A stretch of 64,000 nucleotides of DNA, from positions 62,001 through 126,000 of the forward strand of contig CAYPET010000005.1 in assembly GCA_964409905.1 (NCBI GenBank). The letters run 5' to 3'. The notes beneath the pieces were generated by a model. The model was not told the DNA's origin. It saw only the letters and a list, made by a program, of their open reading frames with translations, and did no database searches. The stretch's first letter is position 1, and every line of letters begins with the position of its first letter. The stretch comes from JAGNRR01 sp964409905 (GTDB taxonomy: Bacteria; Bacteroidota; Bacteroidia; Chitinophagales; Chitinophagaceae). The position numbers and the translations under genes were made by a program. This document shows, piece by piece, positions 55,655 through 64,000 of the stretch.

Positions 55655-56677
55655 TTTTGGGTGGAAGTTATCTAGTGTACTCGTACTCGCCGGGTTGATT
55701 ATACCAATGCATAGTTTTGCACAAGGCGAAGCTCTCAAACATGCCTTTGCAACTGAATTTTTTCAGGCATTTCGGCAAAATGATGAACAAAAAATGACCT
55801 TTTATTTCGCTGATAGCCTAGTAGTTAATGAAGCGATTCATTTGATGCGTCAGGGCAGAAAGCATGAAACAAGTGATTTCAAAGATGATAGCACTTATCA
55901 TCAAGAACAAAGTGTTGCGAGGAAAATGTACATTCAAAACCTTACGAGGAATCATGCTTCGTTGGAAGCGCTCGGGATTGATTGGGCCAATGTGCGGCTT
56001 GATAGTGCTGTAATGCAATTGAAAAAAACACACCAACGTTAAAGGGTTTTCAGGCTGAGATATTTTTTAATGATTATGTCATGCGGCTGAACATTGTTTT
56101 GTTCGATAGTGTTCGAAATCGGTTTTTCTGTCTTGATCCTGAAGTGCCTGTTTTACACCGAAAGCTTGGATTTAACGTAGGTAAACTGAAGAATTTGACA
56201 AATACAACTGCAGCAGTTGAGTTTCGTGATACCGAAACTGGCGAAAAATTAAAAATAACACCTAATAAGAAAGAAGCGATTGAACCAAATCTGCCAGGTG
56301 CTATGGCTGAGGAAAAAGATGAGGCGACACTTTCAAAAAAAACAAGCGATATGGATAGTAAAACTATTTATAGTGTTGTTGAGTCATTGCCACAATTCCC
56401 TGGCGGAGAAGAAAATATGAAAGAGTTTATTATGGCTAATTTGGTTTACCCAAGCGTAGCTGTTGAAAATGAGATTGAGGGTAAGGTTATTGTTCAATTT
56501 ATAGTTAACCAAATTGGCGAAATAGAGGATGTGGAAATTTTACGACCGCTAGGAGGTGGGTGTAGTCAGGCAGCAATTGACGTCGTTAAGCGCATGCCGA
56601 ATTGGATTCCAAGCAAGCAAAATGGCAAAGCGGTGCGTGTTAGAATGCGCTTGCCAATTGCGTTTAGGCTGAAATAG
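55626..56677 (+). pseudogene. TonB C-terminal-domain exported protein, frameshifted in an A7 run
   Basis: Two overlapping frames form one protein of about 350 residues. The first (55626-56042) has a signal peptide (ATG 55626, ending MHSFAQ) and ends in TAA; from the A7 run at 56022-56028 a second frame continues without a stop to 56677, reading NTPTLKGFQAEIFFNDYV and on. The last ~100 residues are a TonB C-terminal-type domain (SLPQFPGGEENMKEFIM, VIVQFIVNQIGEIEDVEIL, MPNWIPSKQNGKAVRVRM). One extra A restores the frame, so it may be a missing-base pseudogene, a transcriptional-slippage gene or a sequencing indel. It overlaps the amidohydrolase gene by 29 bases. Confidence 0.75.
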
Positions 56678-56693
56678 TCAAAAAATAAAGTGA

Positions 56694-57155
56694 TTATTTT
56701 TTCTTGCGATAATTCATTTCATATAACATAATCCAATCATGTGGCGTCATTTTACTCATCAATTCAGCAATTAAGTCGTAAGGGATATCATCCGGTTTTT
56801 TAAATCGAATACAGCTTTTGCCCATATCCAATTTGGATTTACAATGGTTGGGGTAGGATTTCACAAACCAATAATGGATTTCGTTGTTTGCGTAAATGCC
56901 CATATGGTATAACGCAATAAAATTTTTTTGCGATGCGATGCTTACAAAGGGCAATGGTATTTCGGGCGAACAATGATAACCGTCAGGGTAAATATTGTGT
57001 GGTACAACATAACTTGGCATTGAATATTGCATACGCTCCTCAAAACCTGAAGGCAGGTGTTGCTTTATCACCCTTTGCAGTTTTCTCATGGGTTTTTTAC
57101 GATCTTCTGGTAATTGTTCGAAATACTCACGAATTGTACTGGCTTTGATTTGCAT
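56694..57155 (-). CDS. DUF1801 protein
   Basis: A 153-residue cytoplasmic protein. Family marks are REYFEQLPEDRKKPMRKLQ near the start, EERMQYSMPSYVV, the FIALYHMGIYAN stretch and SCIRFKKPDDIPYDLI. DUF1801 proteins are small, partly linked to iron or stress, but their role is not clear. It is convergent with the broken TonB-domain gene. Confidence 0.82.
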   Translation of the reverse strand: MQIKASTIREYFEQLPEDRKKPMRKLQRVIKQHLPSGFEERMQYSMPSYVVPHNIYPDGYHCSPEIPLPFVSIASQKNFIALYHMGIYANNEIHYWFVKSYPNHCKSKLDMGKSCIRFKKPDDIPYDLIAELMSKMTPHDWIMLYEMNYRKKK

Positions 57156-57217
57156 AAGGCTAAAATACTAATAACAACAATTTTGGTATCTAAAAGGCCT
57201 TTTTTTAATAAAAACAC

Positions 57218-57225
57218 TACTTTTG
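57218..57225 (+). promoter_or_regulatory. -7 box of DUF177-rpmF-plsX
   Basis: TACTTTTG, 20 bases before the DUF177 start. No TTG at the standard distance. Confidence 0.45.
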
Positions 57226-57245
57226 CACTCCTTATATGAGGTGGT

Positions 57246-57785
57246 ATGAAGTGGCAAAGAGAATTCGAGATAGCTTTTGTAGGCTTGGCGCAGGGTGAAC
57301 ACCATTTCAACTACCACATAGAAGATAGTTTCTTTGAACATTTTGCAAAGCCTGATTTTGACAAGTCAGAAATAGAAGTAAAGATGACGTTAGATAAAAA
57401 GTCCGATGCTTTTCTACTTCATTTTGATATTCATGGAAAGGCTATGACAAGTTGCGACCGCTGTGGGGATGATTTTGAAATGCAAATCTGGGATGAATTC
57501 GACCATGTGATTAAATTGGTTGATGATGCCGATGTTAGCAGAAAAAATGAATTAGACCCGGAAGTAATGTATGTATCACGTTTGGATAGCATTTTGGACG
57601 TTAGCACTCTGATTTATGAATACATCATTTTCAGTTTGCCTATTCAAAAAGTACATGGTACCGATGCCAAAGGGCAAAGCGAATGTAACCAAGAAGCAAT
57701 AAATAGATTAAATACACATGCACCCAACACTAGTAATAAAATGTGGGATGCACTAAAGAATAAAATAAAAAACGAAAATAAATAG
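57246..57785 (+). CDS. DUF177 (YceD) ribosome-accumulation protein
   Basis: A 179-residue member of the DUF177/YceD family, whose plant and bacterial homologues are needed for 23S rRNA accumulation. The MTSCDRCGDDFEMQIWDEF segment carries the conserved CxxC, and the C-terminal ELDPEVMYVSRLDSILDVS and SLPIQKVHG fit the family. It precedes rpmF by 2 bases; this yceD-rpmF-plsX order is widespread. Confidence 0.87.
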   Translation: MKWQREFEIAFVGLAQGEHHFNYHIEDSFFEHFAKPDFDKSEIEVKMTLDKKSDAFLLHFDIHGKAMTSCDRCGDDFEMQIWDEFDHVIKLVDDADVSRKNELDPEVMYVSRLDSILDVSTLIYEYIIFSLPIQKVHGTDAKGQSECNQEAINRLNTHAPNTSNKMWDALKNKIKNENK

Positions 57786-57787
57786 TT

Positions 57788-58009
57788 ATGGCACATCCTA
57801 AGAGAAGACAATCCAGCCAACGTCAGGCCAAGCGGCGCACACACTATAAAGCTAGTGAGCCAACATTGAGTATTGACAAAACTTCAGGAGAAGTTCACCA
57901 ACGTCATCGTGCACATTGGGTTGAAAACAAACTCATGTACAAGGGTCGAGTGGTGATGGAGAAAGAAATTGTCGCCGACGTTGAAGTAGACGATTCTGAC
58001 GCAGTTTAA
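57788..58009 (+). CDS. rpmF: 50S ribosomal protein L32
   Basis: A 73-residue L32. The start MAHPKRRQSSQRQAKRR is the family signature. No cysteine is present, so this is the zinc-independent form, without the usual four-Cys zinc ribbon. It is followed 16 bases later by plsX. Confidence 0.94.
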   Translation: MAHPKRRQSSQRQAKRRTHYKASEPTLSIDKTSGEVHQRHRAHWVENKLMYKGRVVMEKEIVADVEVDDSDAV

Positions 58010-58025
58010 TCATTCCATAGCCCCT

Positions 58026-58952
58026 ATGCGCATTGGATTTGACATAATGGGTGGCGACCATGCTCCTCAGGAACCACTGAGTGCAGCATTGCGTTTTGCT
58101 GATGAAAATCCAGATGTAGCACTTTTTCTGTTTTATAATCAGGCCCAGCCAATCGCAGGATTGGAAACTGTAAAAAATGCAATATTGGTACCTTGCGATG
58201 GCGTTATTGGTATGGATGAGCATCCTACCAAAGCATTGAAGGAAAAACCTAACGCAACGATTCCGGCCGGTTTTCATTATTTGGCATCAGGTAAAATTGA
58301 TGCTTTTATCAGCACCGGTAATACAGGAATGATGATGGTAGGGGCAATGATGGTTGTTAAACCAATGGATGGGGTTTTACGGCCCACCATTCCAACCATG
58401 GTGCCGAAGCTTAATGGCGGACTGGGGCTTATTGCCGATGTTGGCTTGAATGCTGATTGTAAACCTGAAAACTTACGGCAATTTGCTATTCTTGCGAGTG
58501 AATATGCAAGAATGGCGCAACATAACCCAAATCCAACGGTAGGGTTAATCAATATGGGTGAAGAAGAAGGGAAGGGGAATCTTGTGGCCAAGGAAGCCTA
58601 TACTTTATTAAAAGAAAGCTCTAAGATAAATTTTGTAGGCAATATTGAAGGCCGCGACATCTTTTATGATAAAGCAGATGTCATGATTTGTGATGGCTAT
58701 ACGGGTAATGTGCTTTTGAAATTGGCTGAAAGTATTTATGATATTTTCTATCAAGAAAGAGGGCTTAAAGATGAATATTTAAAACGATTTGATTTTGAAC
58801 AGTATGGGGGCACGCCTGTTCTCGGTGTGAATAAGCCCGTGATTGTTGGCCATGGTATTGCTAAGGCACCAGCGCTTCTGAATATGCTGGATATGGCAAA
58901 ACGTATGGTAGCCACTGATTTTTGTGGTGAACTGCAAAAAAAGTTTCATTAG
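58026..58952 (+). CDS. plsX: Phosphate acyltransferase PlsX
   Basis: PlsX makes acyl-phosphate from acyl-ACP for phospholipid synthesis. The 308 residues begin with the family start MRIGFDIMGGDHAPQEPL, and show FISTGNTGMMMVGAMMV, and VMICDGYTGNVLLKLAES near the end. In many genomes fabH follows, but here a terminator and the opposite-strand lepA come next. Confidence 0.95.
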   Translation: MRIGFDIMGGDHAPQEPLSAALRFADENPDVALFLFYNQAQPIAGLETVKNAILVPCDGVIGMDEHPTKALKEKPNATIPAGFHYLASGKIDAFISTGNTGMMMVGAMMVVKPMDGVLRPTIPTMVPKLNGGLGLIADVGLNADCKPENLRQFAILASEYARMAQHNPNPTVGLINMGEEEGKGNLVAKEAYTLLKESSKINFVGNIEGRDIFYDKADVMICDGYTGNVLLKLAESIYDIFYQERGLKDEYLKRFDFEQYGGTPVLGVNKPVIVGHGIAKAPALLNMLDMAKRMVATDFCGELQKKFH

Positions 58953-58975
58953 AAAGTTTAAAAAAATACATTGAG

Positions 58976-59005
58976 AAAAGCCAAACGGAATGTTTAGCTT
59001 TTTTT
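58976..59005 (+). terminator. Terminator after plsX
   Basis: Stem AAAAGC-C-AAAC with GTTT-A-GCTTTT (one mismatch), a 5-base loop and a T tract. It may also serve lepA weakly. Confidence 0.75.
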
Positions 59006-59018
59006 ATTTGAATTTTGG

Positions 59019-60812
59019 TTAATCGTCCAGCTTTAATACCGCCAAAAATGCTTCTTGTGGGATTTCAACATTTCCAATTTGGCGCATGCGTTTTTTACCT
59101 TCTTTTTGTTTTTCAAGGAGTTTTCGTTTTCGAGAGATGTCTCCACCATAACATTTAGCGGTTACATCTTTACGCATAGCAGAAATATTGGTACGGGCTA
59201 AAATTTTTGCACCAATTGCCGCTTGTATTGCAATTAAAAACTGCTGCCTTGGCAATAACTCTTTTAATTTTTCGCAAAGTTTACGACCAAAATCCTGTGC
59301 CCGATCACGGTGTATTAAAGCACTTAATGCATCTACTTTTTCACCGTTAAGCAAGATGTCCATTTTGGCGATATCACTTTTTCGATAACCAATTGGTGTA
59401 TAGTCAAAAGATGCATACCCTCTGGTTTGACTTTTCAGTTTGTCGTAAAAGTCAAATACAATCTCTGTTAGTGGCAACTCAAACTCAAGCTCCACACGGT
59501 TTTCTGTAATATAGTTTTGATGTAAAATAATGCCTCTTTTGCCTATGCACAAGTTCATTATATTACCTATATATTCTGGTTTTGTTATAATCTGACCCTT
59601 AATGAAAGGCTCCTCAACACTATCTAATAAATTGGCCGAGGGCATTTCAGATGGGTTGTTAACGATTATTTCTTCACCTTTCGTTGTGTGAGCAATAAAG
59701 CTAACGTTAGGCACAGTGGTAATTACAGTTTGGTTATACTCTCGCTCTAGGCGCTCTTGTATAATTTCCATGTGCAGTAAACCCAGAAAACCACAACGAA
59801 ATCCAAAACCTAGTGCCTGAGAGGTTTCCAACTCGAATGTTAAGGACGCATCATTTAACTGAAGCTTTTCCATACATTCTCTTAATTCTTCAAAGTCATC
59901 GGTGTTTACAGGAAAAATACCTGCAAATACCATAGGTTTTACTTCTTCGTATCCGCGAACGGCTTGCTGAGTTGGATTGTCGGCATTGGTAATGGTGTCG
60001 CCAACCTTGACCTCTTTCGCATTTTTTATACCTGTAATAATGTAGCCTACATCACCTGCCTTCAAAATTTTTCGAGGTTCAGGCTTCATTTTCAAAACGC
60101 CAATTTCGTCGGCTTCGTAAATCTTATCAGTATTCAGGAACTTGACTTGCTCACCGGAACGGATAGTTCCACGGAAAATTCTATAATAAATGATTATCCC
60201 TCTAAAGCTATTAAAAACACTGTCAAAAATTAGTGCTTGCAATGATTCATCTTCATCACCTTCCGGAGCAGGAATTCGTTTGATAATGGCTTCTAGTATT
60301 TCATCAATGCCAATGCCATTTTTTGCACTAGCCAATAAAATGTCTTCTTTTTTTCCTCCAATCAAATCAATGATTTGATCCTGTACTTCCTCCACCATGG
60401 CTCCTTCCATATCAATTTTGTTGATGACGGGAATGATTTCCAGGTCATTTTCGATAGCTAAATAAAGATTGGAAATTGTTTGCGCTTGTATGCCTTGTGC
60501 TGCATCCACAAGTAGCAAAGCCCCTTCACAAGCAGCTAATGCACGGCTCACTTCGTAGCTAAAATCTACGTGTCCAGGTGTGTCTATCAGGTTTAGAACG
60601 TACTTTGTACCATCATGCACATAATCGATTTGAATAGCATGACTTTTAATGGTAATGCCTTTTTCTCTCTCCAGGTCCATGTCATCAAGGAACTGGTTTT
60701 TCATGTCACGCTCCCCAACACTTTGTGTTCGTTCTAATAATCTATCAGCCAAGGTGCTTTTGCCATGGTCTATATGTGCAATAATGCAAAAGTTCCTTAT
60801 ATTTTTTTGCAT
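59019..60812 (-). CDS. lepA: Elongation factor 4 (LepA)
   Basis: A ribosome-associated GTPase that back-translocates or rescues stalled ribosomes. The 597 residues show AHIDHGKST at 12-20, DTPGHVDFSYEVSRALA, NKIDMEGA, and the EF4-specific C-terminal domain with DIASK-type ending (TAKCYGGDISRKRKLLEKQ KEGKKRMRQIGNVEIPQEAF). It is full length. It reads toward plsX and its terminator region. Confidence 0.95.
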   Translation of the reverse strand: MQKNIRNFCIIAHIDHGKSTLADRLLERTQSVGERDMKNQFLDDMDLEREKGITIKSHAIQIDYVHDGTKYVLNLIDTPGHVDFSYEVSRALAACEGALLLVDAAQGIQAQTISNLYLAIENDLEIIPVINKIDMEGAMVEEVQDQIIDLIGGKKEDILLASAKNGIGIDEILEAIIKRIPAPEGDEDESLQALIFDSVFNSFRGIIIYYRIFRGTIRSGEQVKFLNTDKIYEADEIGVLKMKPEPRKILKAGDVGYIITGIKNAKEVKVGDTITNADNPTQQAVRGYEEVKPMVFAGIFPVNTDDFEELRECMEKLQLNDASLTFELETSQALGFGFRCGFLGLLHMEIIQERLEREYNQTVITTVPNVSFIAHTTKGEEIIVNNPSEMPSANLLDSVEEPFIKGQIITKPEYIGNIMNLCIGKRGIILHQNYITENRVELEFELPLTEIVFDFYDKLKSQTRGYASFDYTPIGYRKSDIAKMDILLNGEKVDALSALIHRDRAQDFGRKLCEKLKELLPRQQFLIAIQAAIGAKILARTNISAMRKDVTAKCYGGDISRKRKLLEKQKEGKKRMRQIGNVEIPQEAFLAVLKLDD

Positions 60813-60905
60813 GTTGTTATAACTAAAAGCGAAGGTAATCCTTTCGAATCAGATAATCGTAAGGCTTAAATTAAAATGGTATTATTAACCAATTAGAATA
60901 CTAAT

Positions 60906-61337
60906 TTACCACTCTTCAGCTTCATCATTCGCTGTATAGCTGGATGGGCTAGGTGCTGACAAGTTATCAGTCTCCTCGACTTGATCCTCTGTTGAATTGA
61001 GGGTATCTACTTGTTGAGTAGATGTGCTCATATTCGCTTCTTCCGAATTATAATCATCATCGTCGTGATTGAATGCGTCGAAATCAAAATCAGGCATAAG
61101 CTCAGTTTTGACGTGATTTACAGTTTCTGTTAAAGCTTCAAGAAATTTATTGAAATCTTCTTTGTAAATGAAAATTTTGTGACGATCATAGCCATCACCA
61201 TCAAATCGCTTTTTACTTTCCGTAAGGGTTACAAAGTAATCATTGTTTTTTGTTGTTCTTACATCAAAGAAATAGGTGCGTCTTTTGCCGGCTCTTAGTC
61301 TTTTGCTGTAAATATTTTCGTTGTTATTATCATTCAT
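60906..61337 (-). CDS. DUF3276 (PUR-alpha-like) protein
   Basis: A 143-residue protein: the N-terminal half (SKRLRAGKRRTYFFDVRTTK, FVTLTESKKRFDG, RHKIFIYKEDFNKFL) is the DUF3276 fold, related to PUR-alpha single-stranded nucleic-acid-binding domains and typical of Bacteroidota. The C-terminal half is acidic and low in complexity. The ATG at 61337 is preferred over the longer in-frame start. A -7 box (TAAATTTG, minus strand) lies at 61359-61366. Confidence 0.85.
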   Translation of the reverse strand: MNDNNNENIYSKRLRAGKRRTYFFDVRTTKNNDYFVTLTESKKRFDGDGYDRHKIFIYKEDFNKFLEALTETVNHVKTELMPDFDFDAFNHDDDDYNSEEANMSTSTQQVDTLNSTEDQVEETDNLSAPSPSSYTANDEAEEW

Positions 61338-61358
61338 CACTAAATACGTTTTGCTTTC

Positions 61359-61366
61359 CAAATTTA
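61359..61366 (-). promoter_or_regulatory. -7 box of the DUF3276 gene
   Basis: TAAATTTG on the minus strand, 21 bases before the ATG. No TTG in register. Confidence 0.4.
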
Positions 61367-61489
61367 TAATCAATATGATTAAAGCACGCTTTATTCTTGA
61401 AATTAATTTTACCCAAAAGTGATATATTAATTTTTCTTAAAATGGTCACTTATGTTTACTTTAGCTGTCGCTAAAAAAATTAAATTCTA

Positions 61490-64000
61490 ATGAATAGTAA
61501 ATCTATCCTATTGTCAGTTAGTGCCGTCGCTCTTTTGATGTTGACTGCTGTTTTAATAAAAACAGAAAGAGGAACTAATGTGTTCTACGCAAAAGAACGA
61601 AATGAAGAGTCAAAAGAAGAATCAGCAGAGGCCAAAGGCAGTTTGGAGTATTTTCATATGTTACGTGCTAATCAACATACTGGAGTAGTTGACCCTAAGG
61701 ATGTTGCATTAGCTATGTCACAAGCAAATGAGCTTCGAGCAGCTTCTAACAAGACTACCGCATTGGCACAAATGGAATGGGCTCATAGAGGTCCAGACAA
61801 TGTTGGCGGACGAACTAGAGCGTTTATAAGTGATAAATTGGATTCTAACAAGCTATACGTTGGGATGGTATCTGGAGGATGGTGGTATTCAGACGATGAT
61901 GCCAATACTTGGAAACAAATGTCAGGTGCCGATTCTTTTATGCGTAATGCTGTAAGCTGTGTTGATCAAGCCGCGAATGGTGATTTGTACTATGGCACCG
62001 GTGAAGGTTTTACTGGTTCTTCATACGGCGGTACACTAGGTTTTCATGGCAATGGGATATATAAATCAACTGATGGTGGAAAGAGTGTTGTTCACTTACC
62101 AGCAACGGCGGCACCTTTTAATGCTTTAGGATCTACATGGACTTATGTCAATAAGTTGGCTGCTCATCCTACAGATCCTAACCGAGTTATTGCAGCAATA
62201 AATAGAGGTTTGTGGGAAACAAGAGATGGAGGTAATACATGGACGCAAATGGTTAGTTCAAACGCTTCTTTTCTTGATGTAGATATTTCTTCTACCGGCA
62301 ATGTTATCGTAGCATCTACTAGTAACAATATTTTTATTTCTACCGACGGTGGTGCAACATTCGCGCAAGGTGTGAATAGTCCTACAATTGGGTTGCCTGG
62401 TGCTACAGGCCTCAATAGAGTTGAATGTGCCATTGCTCCAAGCGATGAAAACGTTATTTACAGCGTGATGAGTGTACCAGGTGGCACAAGAGGTTGTTAT
62501 CGTTCAATTGATAAAGGTGCTTCATGGACGACTATTGGAGTAGGAGGTTCCCAAGTATGGAACCCATTAGGTGATCAAGGCTTTTATGATATTGCATTTG
62601 GCGTGCATCCTACAAATCCAGACATTTTGTTCTTGGGTGGTCAATTGGACCTATACCGCTGGACGCCACAAAAAAAATGGGAATCAATTGCTTATTGGGT
62701 CGGCTCAAACGGACGATATGTTCATGCTGACATGCATGGGATAATGTTTAACTCAGCTAATCCAAACAAGATGTATGTGATTACTGATGGTGGCATTTTC
62801 AGAACTGACGATTGTACTGTACAATATCCATTTTTTGTCGAAAAAAATAAGAACTACGTCACTGCACAATGTTACGGTGTTTCTGCAAATAACTTAGGTC
62901 ATATCATATTCGGAGCGCAAGATCAGGGTACCTGGCTAATGAATTATTCTTTGGCGAACTCACCCAATACAGGGATATCTCAGTTAGGTGGAGATGGTAT
63001 GCGCGGTGCTGCGAGTGACATGGATTGGGACTTCTTTTTTGGCTCTAGCCAAAACGGCGTTATGCAACGTTCAACGAATAAAGGTGCCGCCGGATCTTGG
63101 GCCGGTATTTATGACCGAAATATCGATAATGAAACACCTACACCAAATGGTAGTCCGGATGAAGGCTCTCTTTGGGTTGCTCCAATAGAATTGAAAGAGG
63201 ATAGTAATGGAACCGCAACCAAATCAGTATTGTTTATTGGTTTCGCCAATAGAGTTTGGTTTACTCAAAAAGCTGTTAGTACAGAAATCGCTGTTTGGTT
63301 TCCTTTAATTACCCGCACTGGGGCAGGTTTTTCTTCGGTTACTTTAAACAAGGCTGGTACTGTTGCCTTTGTTGGAGATGCTTCTGGCCGAGTCACTCGG
63401 ATTTCAGGTTTAGATTTATTCAATACAGAGTATAAGTATGATGACACAGTTTCAAATCTTCTTTCTAGTGGATTTACTATGGGTAACAGTTTTGTAGAAA
63501 CTGCCATGCCACAACCATGGGGAGGTCGTTATATAACAGATTTGGAATGTGATGCTACCGGAAATACCTTACTAGTTACAGTTCCGAATTATGGAAACAC
63601 GCAGTACATATTCCGTTCAACGAATGCTCTTGATGCCACACCAAGCATGACTAGTATACAAGGCAATTTACCCTTTATGCCAATCCACAGCTGTGCTGTT
63701 TTAAGTGCTGCAAATACCTACTTAGTTGGTACTGAAATTGGTGTTTATGGTACTGATGACGGTGGCAATACTTGGGTTGAATTAAACAATAATGCTGCTG
63801 CTAATACCAGTGTTTGGCACCCTCGTGTGGCAACTACGGAAATTGTGGTGAAACCTTATAAAATTCAGCGCAATGGATACTGGGAGGGTGATATTATTTA
63901 CACTGGCACTTATGGCCGCGGAACTTTTGAGTCCACATCTTTTGCAACTTGGAATCAATTTCCGGTTTCTGTAAATGAAACAAGAAAGTCGAGTAACGGC
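61490..64000 (+). CDS. Secreted Asp-box/BNR-repeat protein, 5' part (runs off the window)
   Basis: The frame stays open from ATG 61490 to the window end, 837 codons, with no stop. A signal-anchor-like hydrophobic stretch lies at about 4-22. The body has repeated Asp-box (BNR/VPS10-like) loops: ETRDGGNTW near 241, STDGGATF near 283, SIDKGASW near 337 and GTDDGGNTW near 753. Such propellers occur in sialidases, sortilin-like and glycan-active proteins; no catalytic residues are certain. The last residues (GRGTFESTS, then VNETRKSSNG) look like the lead-in to a type IX sorting domain, expected just past the edge. Confidence 0.8.
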   Translation, partial: MNSKSILLSVSAVALLMLTAVLIKTERGTNVFYAKERNEESKEESAEAKGSLEYFHMLRANQHTGVVDPKDVALAMSQANELRAASNKTTALAQMEWAHRGPDNVGGRTRAFISDKLDSNKLYVGMVSGGWWYSDDDANTWKQMSGADSFMRNAVSCVDQAANGDLYYGTGEGFTGSSYGGTLGFHGNGIYKSTDGGKSVVHLPATAAPFNALGSTWTYVNKLAAHPTDPNRVIAAINRGLWETRDGGNTWTQMVSSNASFLDVDISSTGNVIVASTSNNIFISTDGGATFAQGVNSPTIGLPGATGLNRVECAIAPSDENVIYSVMSVPGGTRGCYRSIDKGASWTTIGVGGSQVWNPLGDQGFYDIAFGVHPTNPDILFLGGQLDLYRWTPQKKWESIAYWVGSNGRYVHADMHGIMFNSANPNKMYVITDGGIFRTDDCTVQYPFFVEKNKNYVTAQCYGVSANNLGHIIFGAQDQGTWLMNYSLANSPNTGISQLGGDGMRGAASDMDWDFFFGSSQNGVMQRSTNKGAAGSWAGIYDRNIDNETPTPNGSPDEGSLWVAPIELKEDSNGTATKSVLFIGFANRVWFTQKAVSTEIAVWFPLITRTGAGFSSVTLNKAGTVAFVGDASGRVTRISGLDLFNTEYKYDDTVSNLLSSGFTMGNSFVETAMPQPWGGRYITDLECDATGNTLLVTVPNYGNTQYIFRSTNALDATPSMTSIQGNLPFMPIHSCAVLSAANTYLVGTEIGVYGTDDGGNTWVELNNNAAANTSVWHPRVATTEIVVKPYKIQRNGYWEGDIIYTGTYGRGTFESTSFATWNQFPVSVNETRKSSNG

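Noticed and set aside
55600..56100. Programmed -1 ribosomal frameshift at the A7 run
   Set aside because: In the zero frame the codons are TTG AAA AAA ACA, so the P-site codon would slip onto GAA; no downstream stem is obvious. Deletion or slippage is simpler.
1..64000. CRISPR arrays, insertion sequences or long repeats
   Set aside because: No regularly spaced repeats, no transposase frames and no terminal inverted repeats were seen on either strand.

Overview
The window is 64 kb of a Bacteroidota chromosome, AT-rich and gene-dense. The evidence for the phylum is direct. Several genes are preceded by the phylum's promoter pattern, TTG then 19 to 22 bases then TAnnTTTG (rimP, hmgA, gldJ, rpsL). 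There is a GldJ-type gliding/type IX secretion lipoprotein, one protein with a complete type IX sorting tail and a second that runs off the window end, and several families typical of the phylum (DUF2723, DUF3098, DUF3276, DUF4266, DUF3570, DUF4476). The mix of degradation genes and an iodotyrosine-deiodinase-like flavoprotein fits an environmental, chitinophaga/saprospira-like member, but the order and genus are inference only.

Layout. 1-5.6 kb: an HU-plus-SPOR membrane protein, then the rimP-nusA-infB translation/transcription operon with its own promoter, a leader hairpin and a terminator. 5.7-13.3 kb: deiodinase-like flavoprotein, SurA-like chaperone with MoxR ATPase, homogentisate dioxygenase, and an M20 amidohydrolase coupled to a SPOR protein. 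13.6-17.9 kb: gldJ, murF, a small DUF1232-like membrane protein, galE and tRNA-Gln(TTG). 17.9-26.2 kb, all on the minus strand: a broken DUF4476 gene, a biotin carrier protein, a large DUF2723 membrane protein, and a translationally coupled chain of SAM hydrolase, ABM monooxygenase, aroB and aroA. 26.3-28.9 kb: rpsG, rpsL, two LVIVD-type lipoproteins and a tiny Kazal-domain lipoprotein. 29-46 kb: an OmpA-family protein, uvrA, a low-molecular-weight phosphatase, a broken potassium channel behind xerD, aroQ, a LuxE-like protein, topA, PstS-like and TPR proteins, uppP, DUF3098, ftsX and an ACMSD-like decarboxylase. 46-50 kb: a decaying thioredoxin/ApbE/DUF4266/DUF3570 cluster and a type IX secreted protein. 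50-61.4 kb: atpG, a TPR protein, a TonB-dependent receptor, an amidohydrolase, a broken TonB-domain protein, DUF1801, DUF177-rpmF-plsX, lepA and DUF3276. 61.5 kb to the end: a large secreted Asp-box/BNR protein cut by the window edge.

Most of the window is ordinary housekeeping. The most unusual signal is that five genes for surface, envelope or accessory functions carry clear lesions (three in-frame TAA stops and three frameshifts), while every recognisable essential gene is intact. The disrupted reading frames are otherwise clean across each break, so these look like recent pseudogenes, or in the A-run cases possible slippage or sequencing indels. I see no mobile element, phage, CRISPR array or defence island, and no convincing wholly new system.
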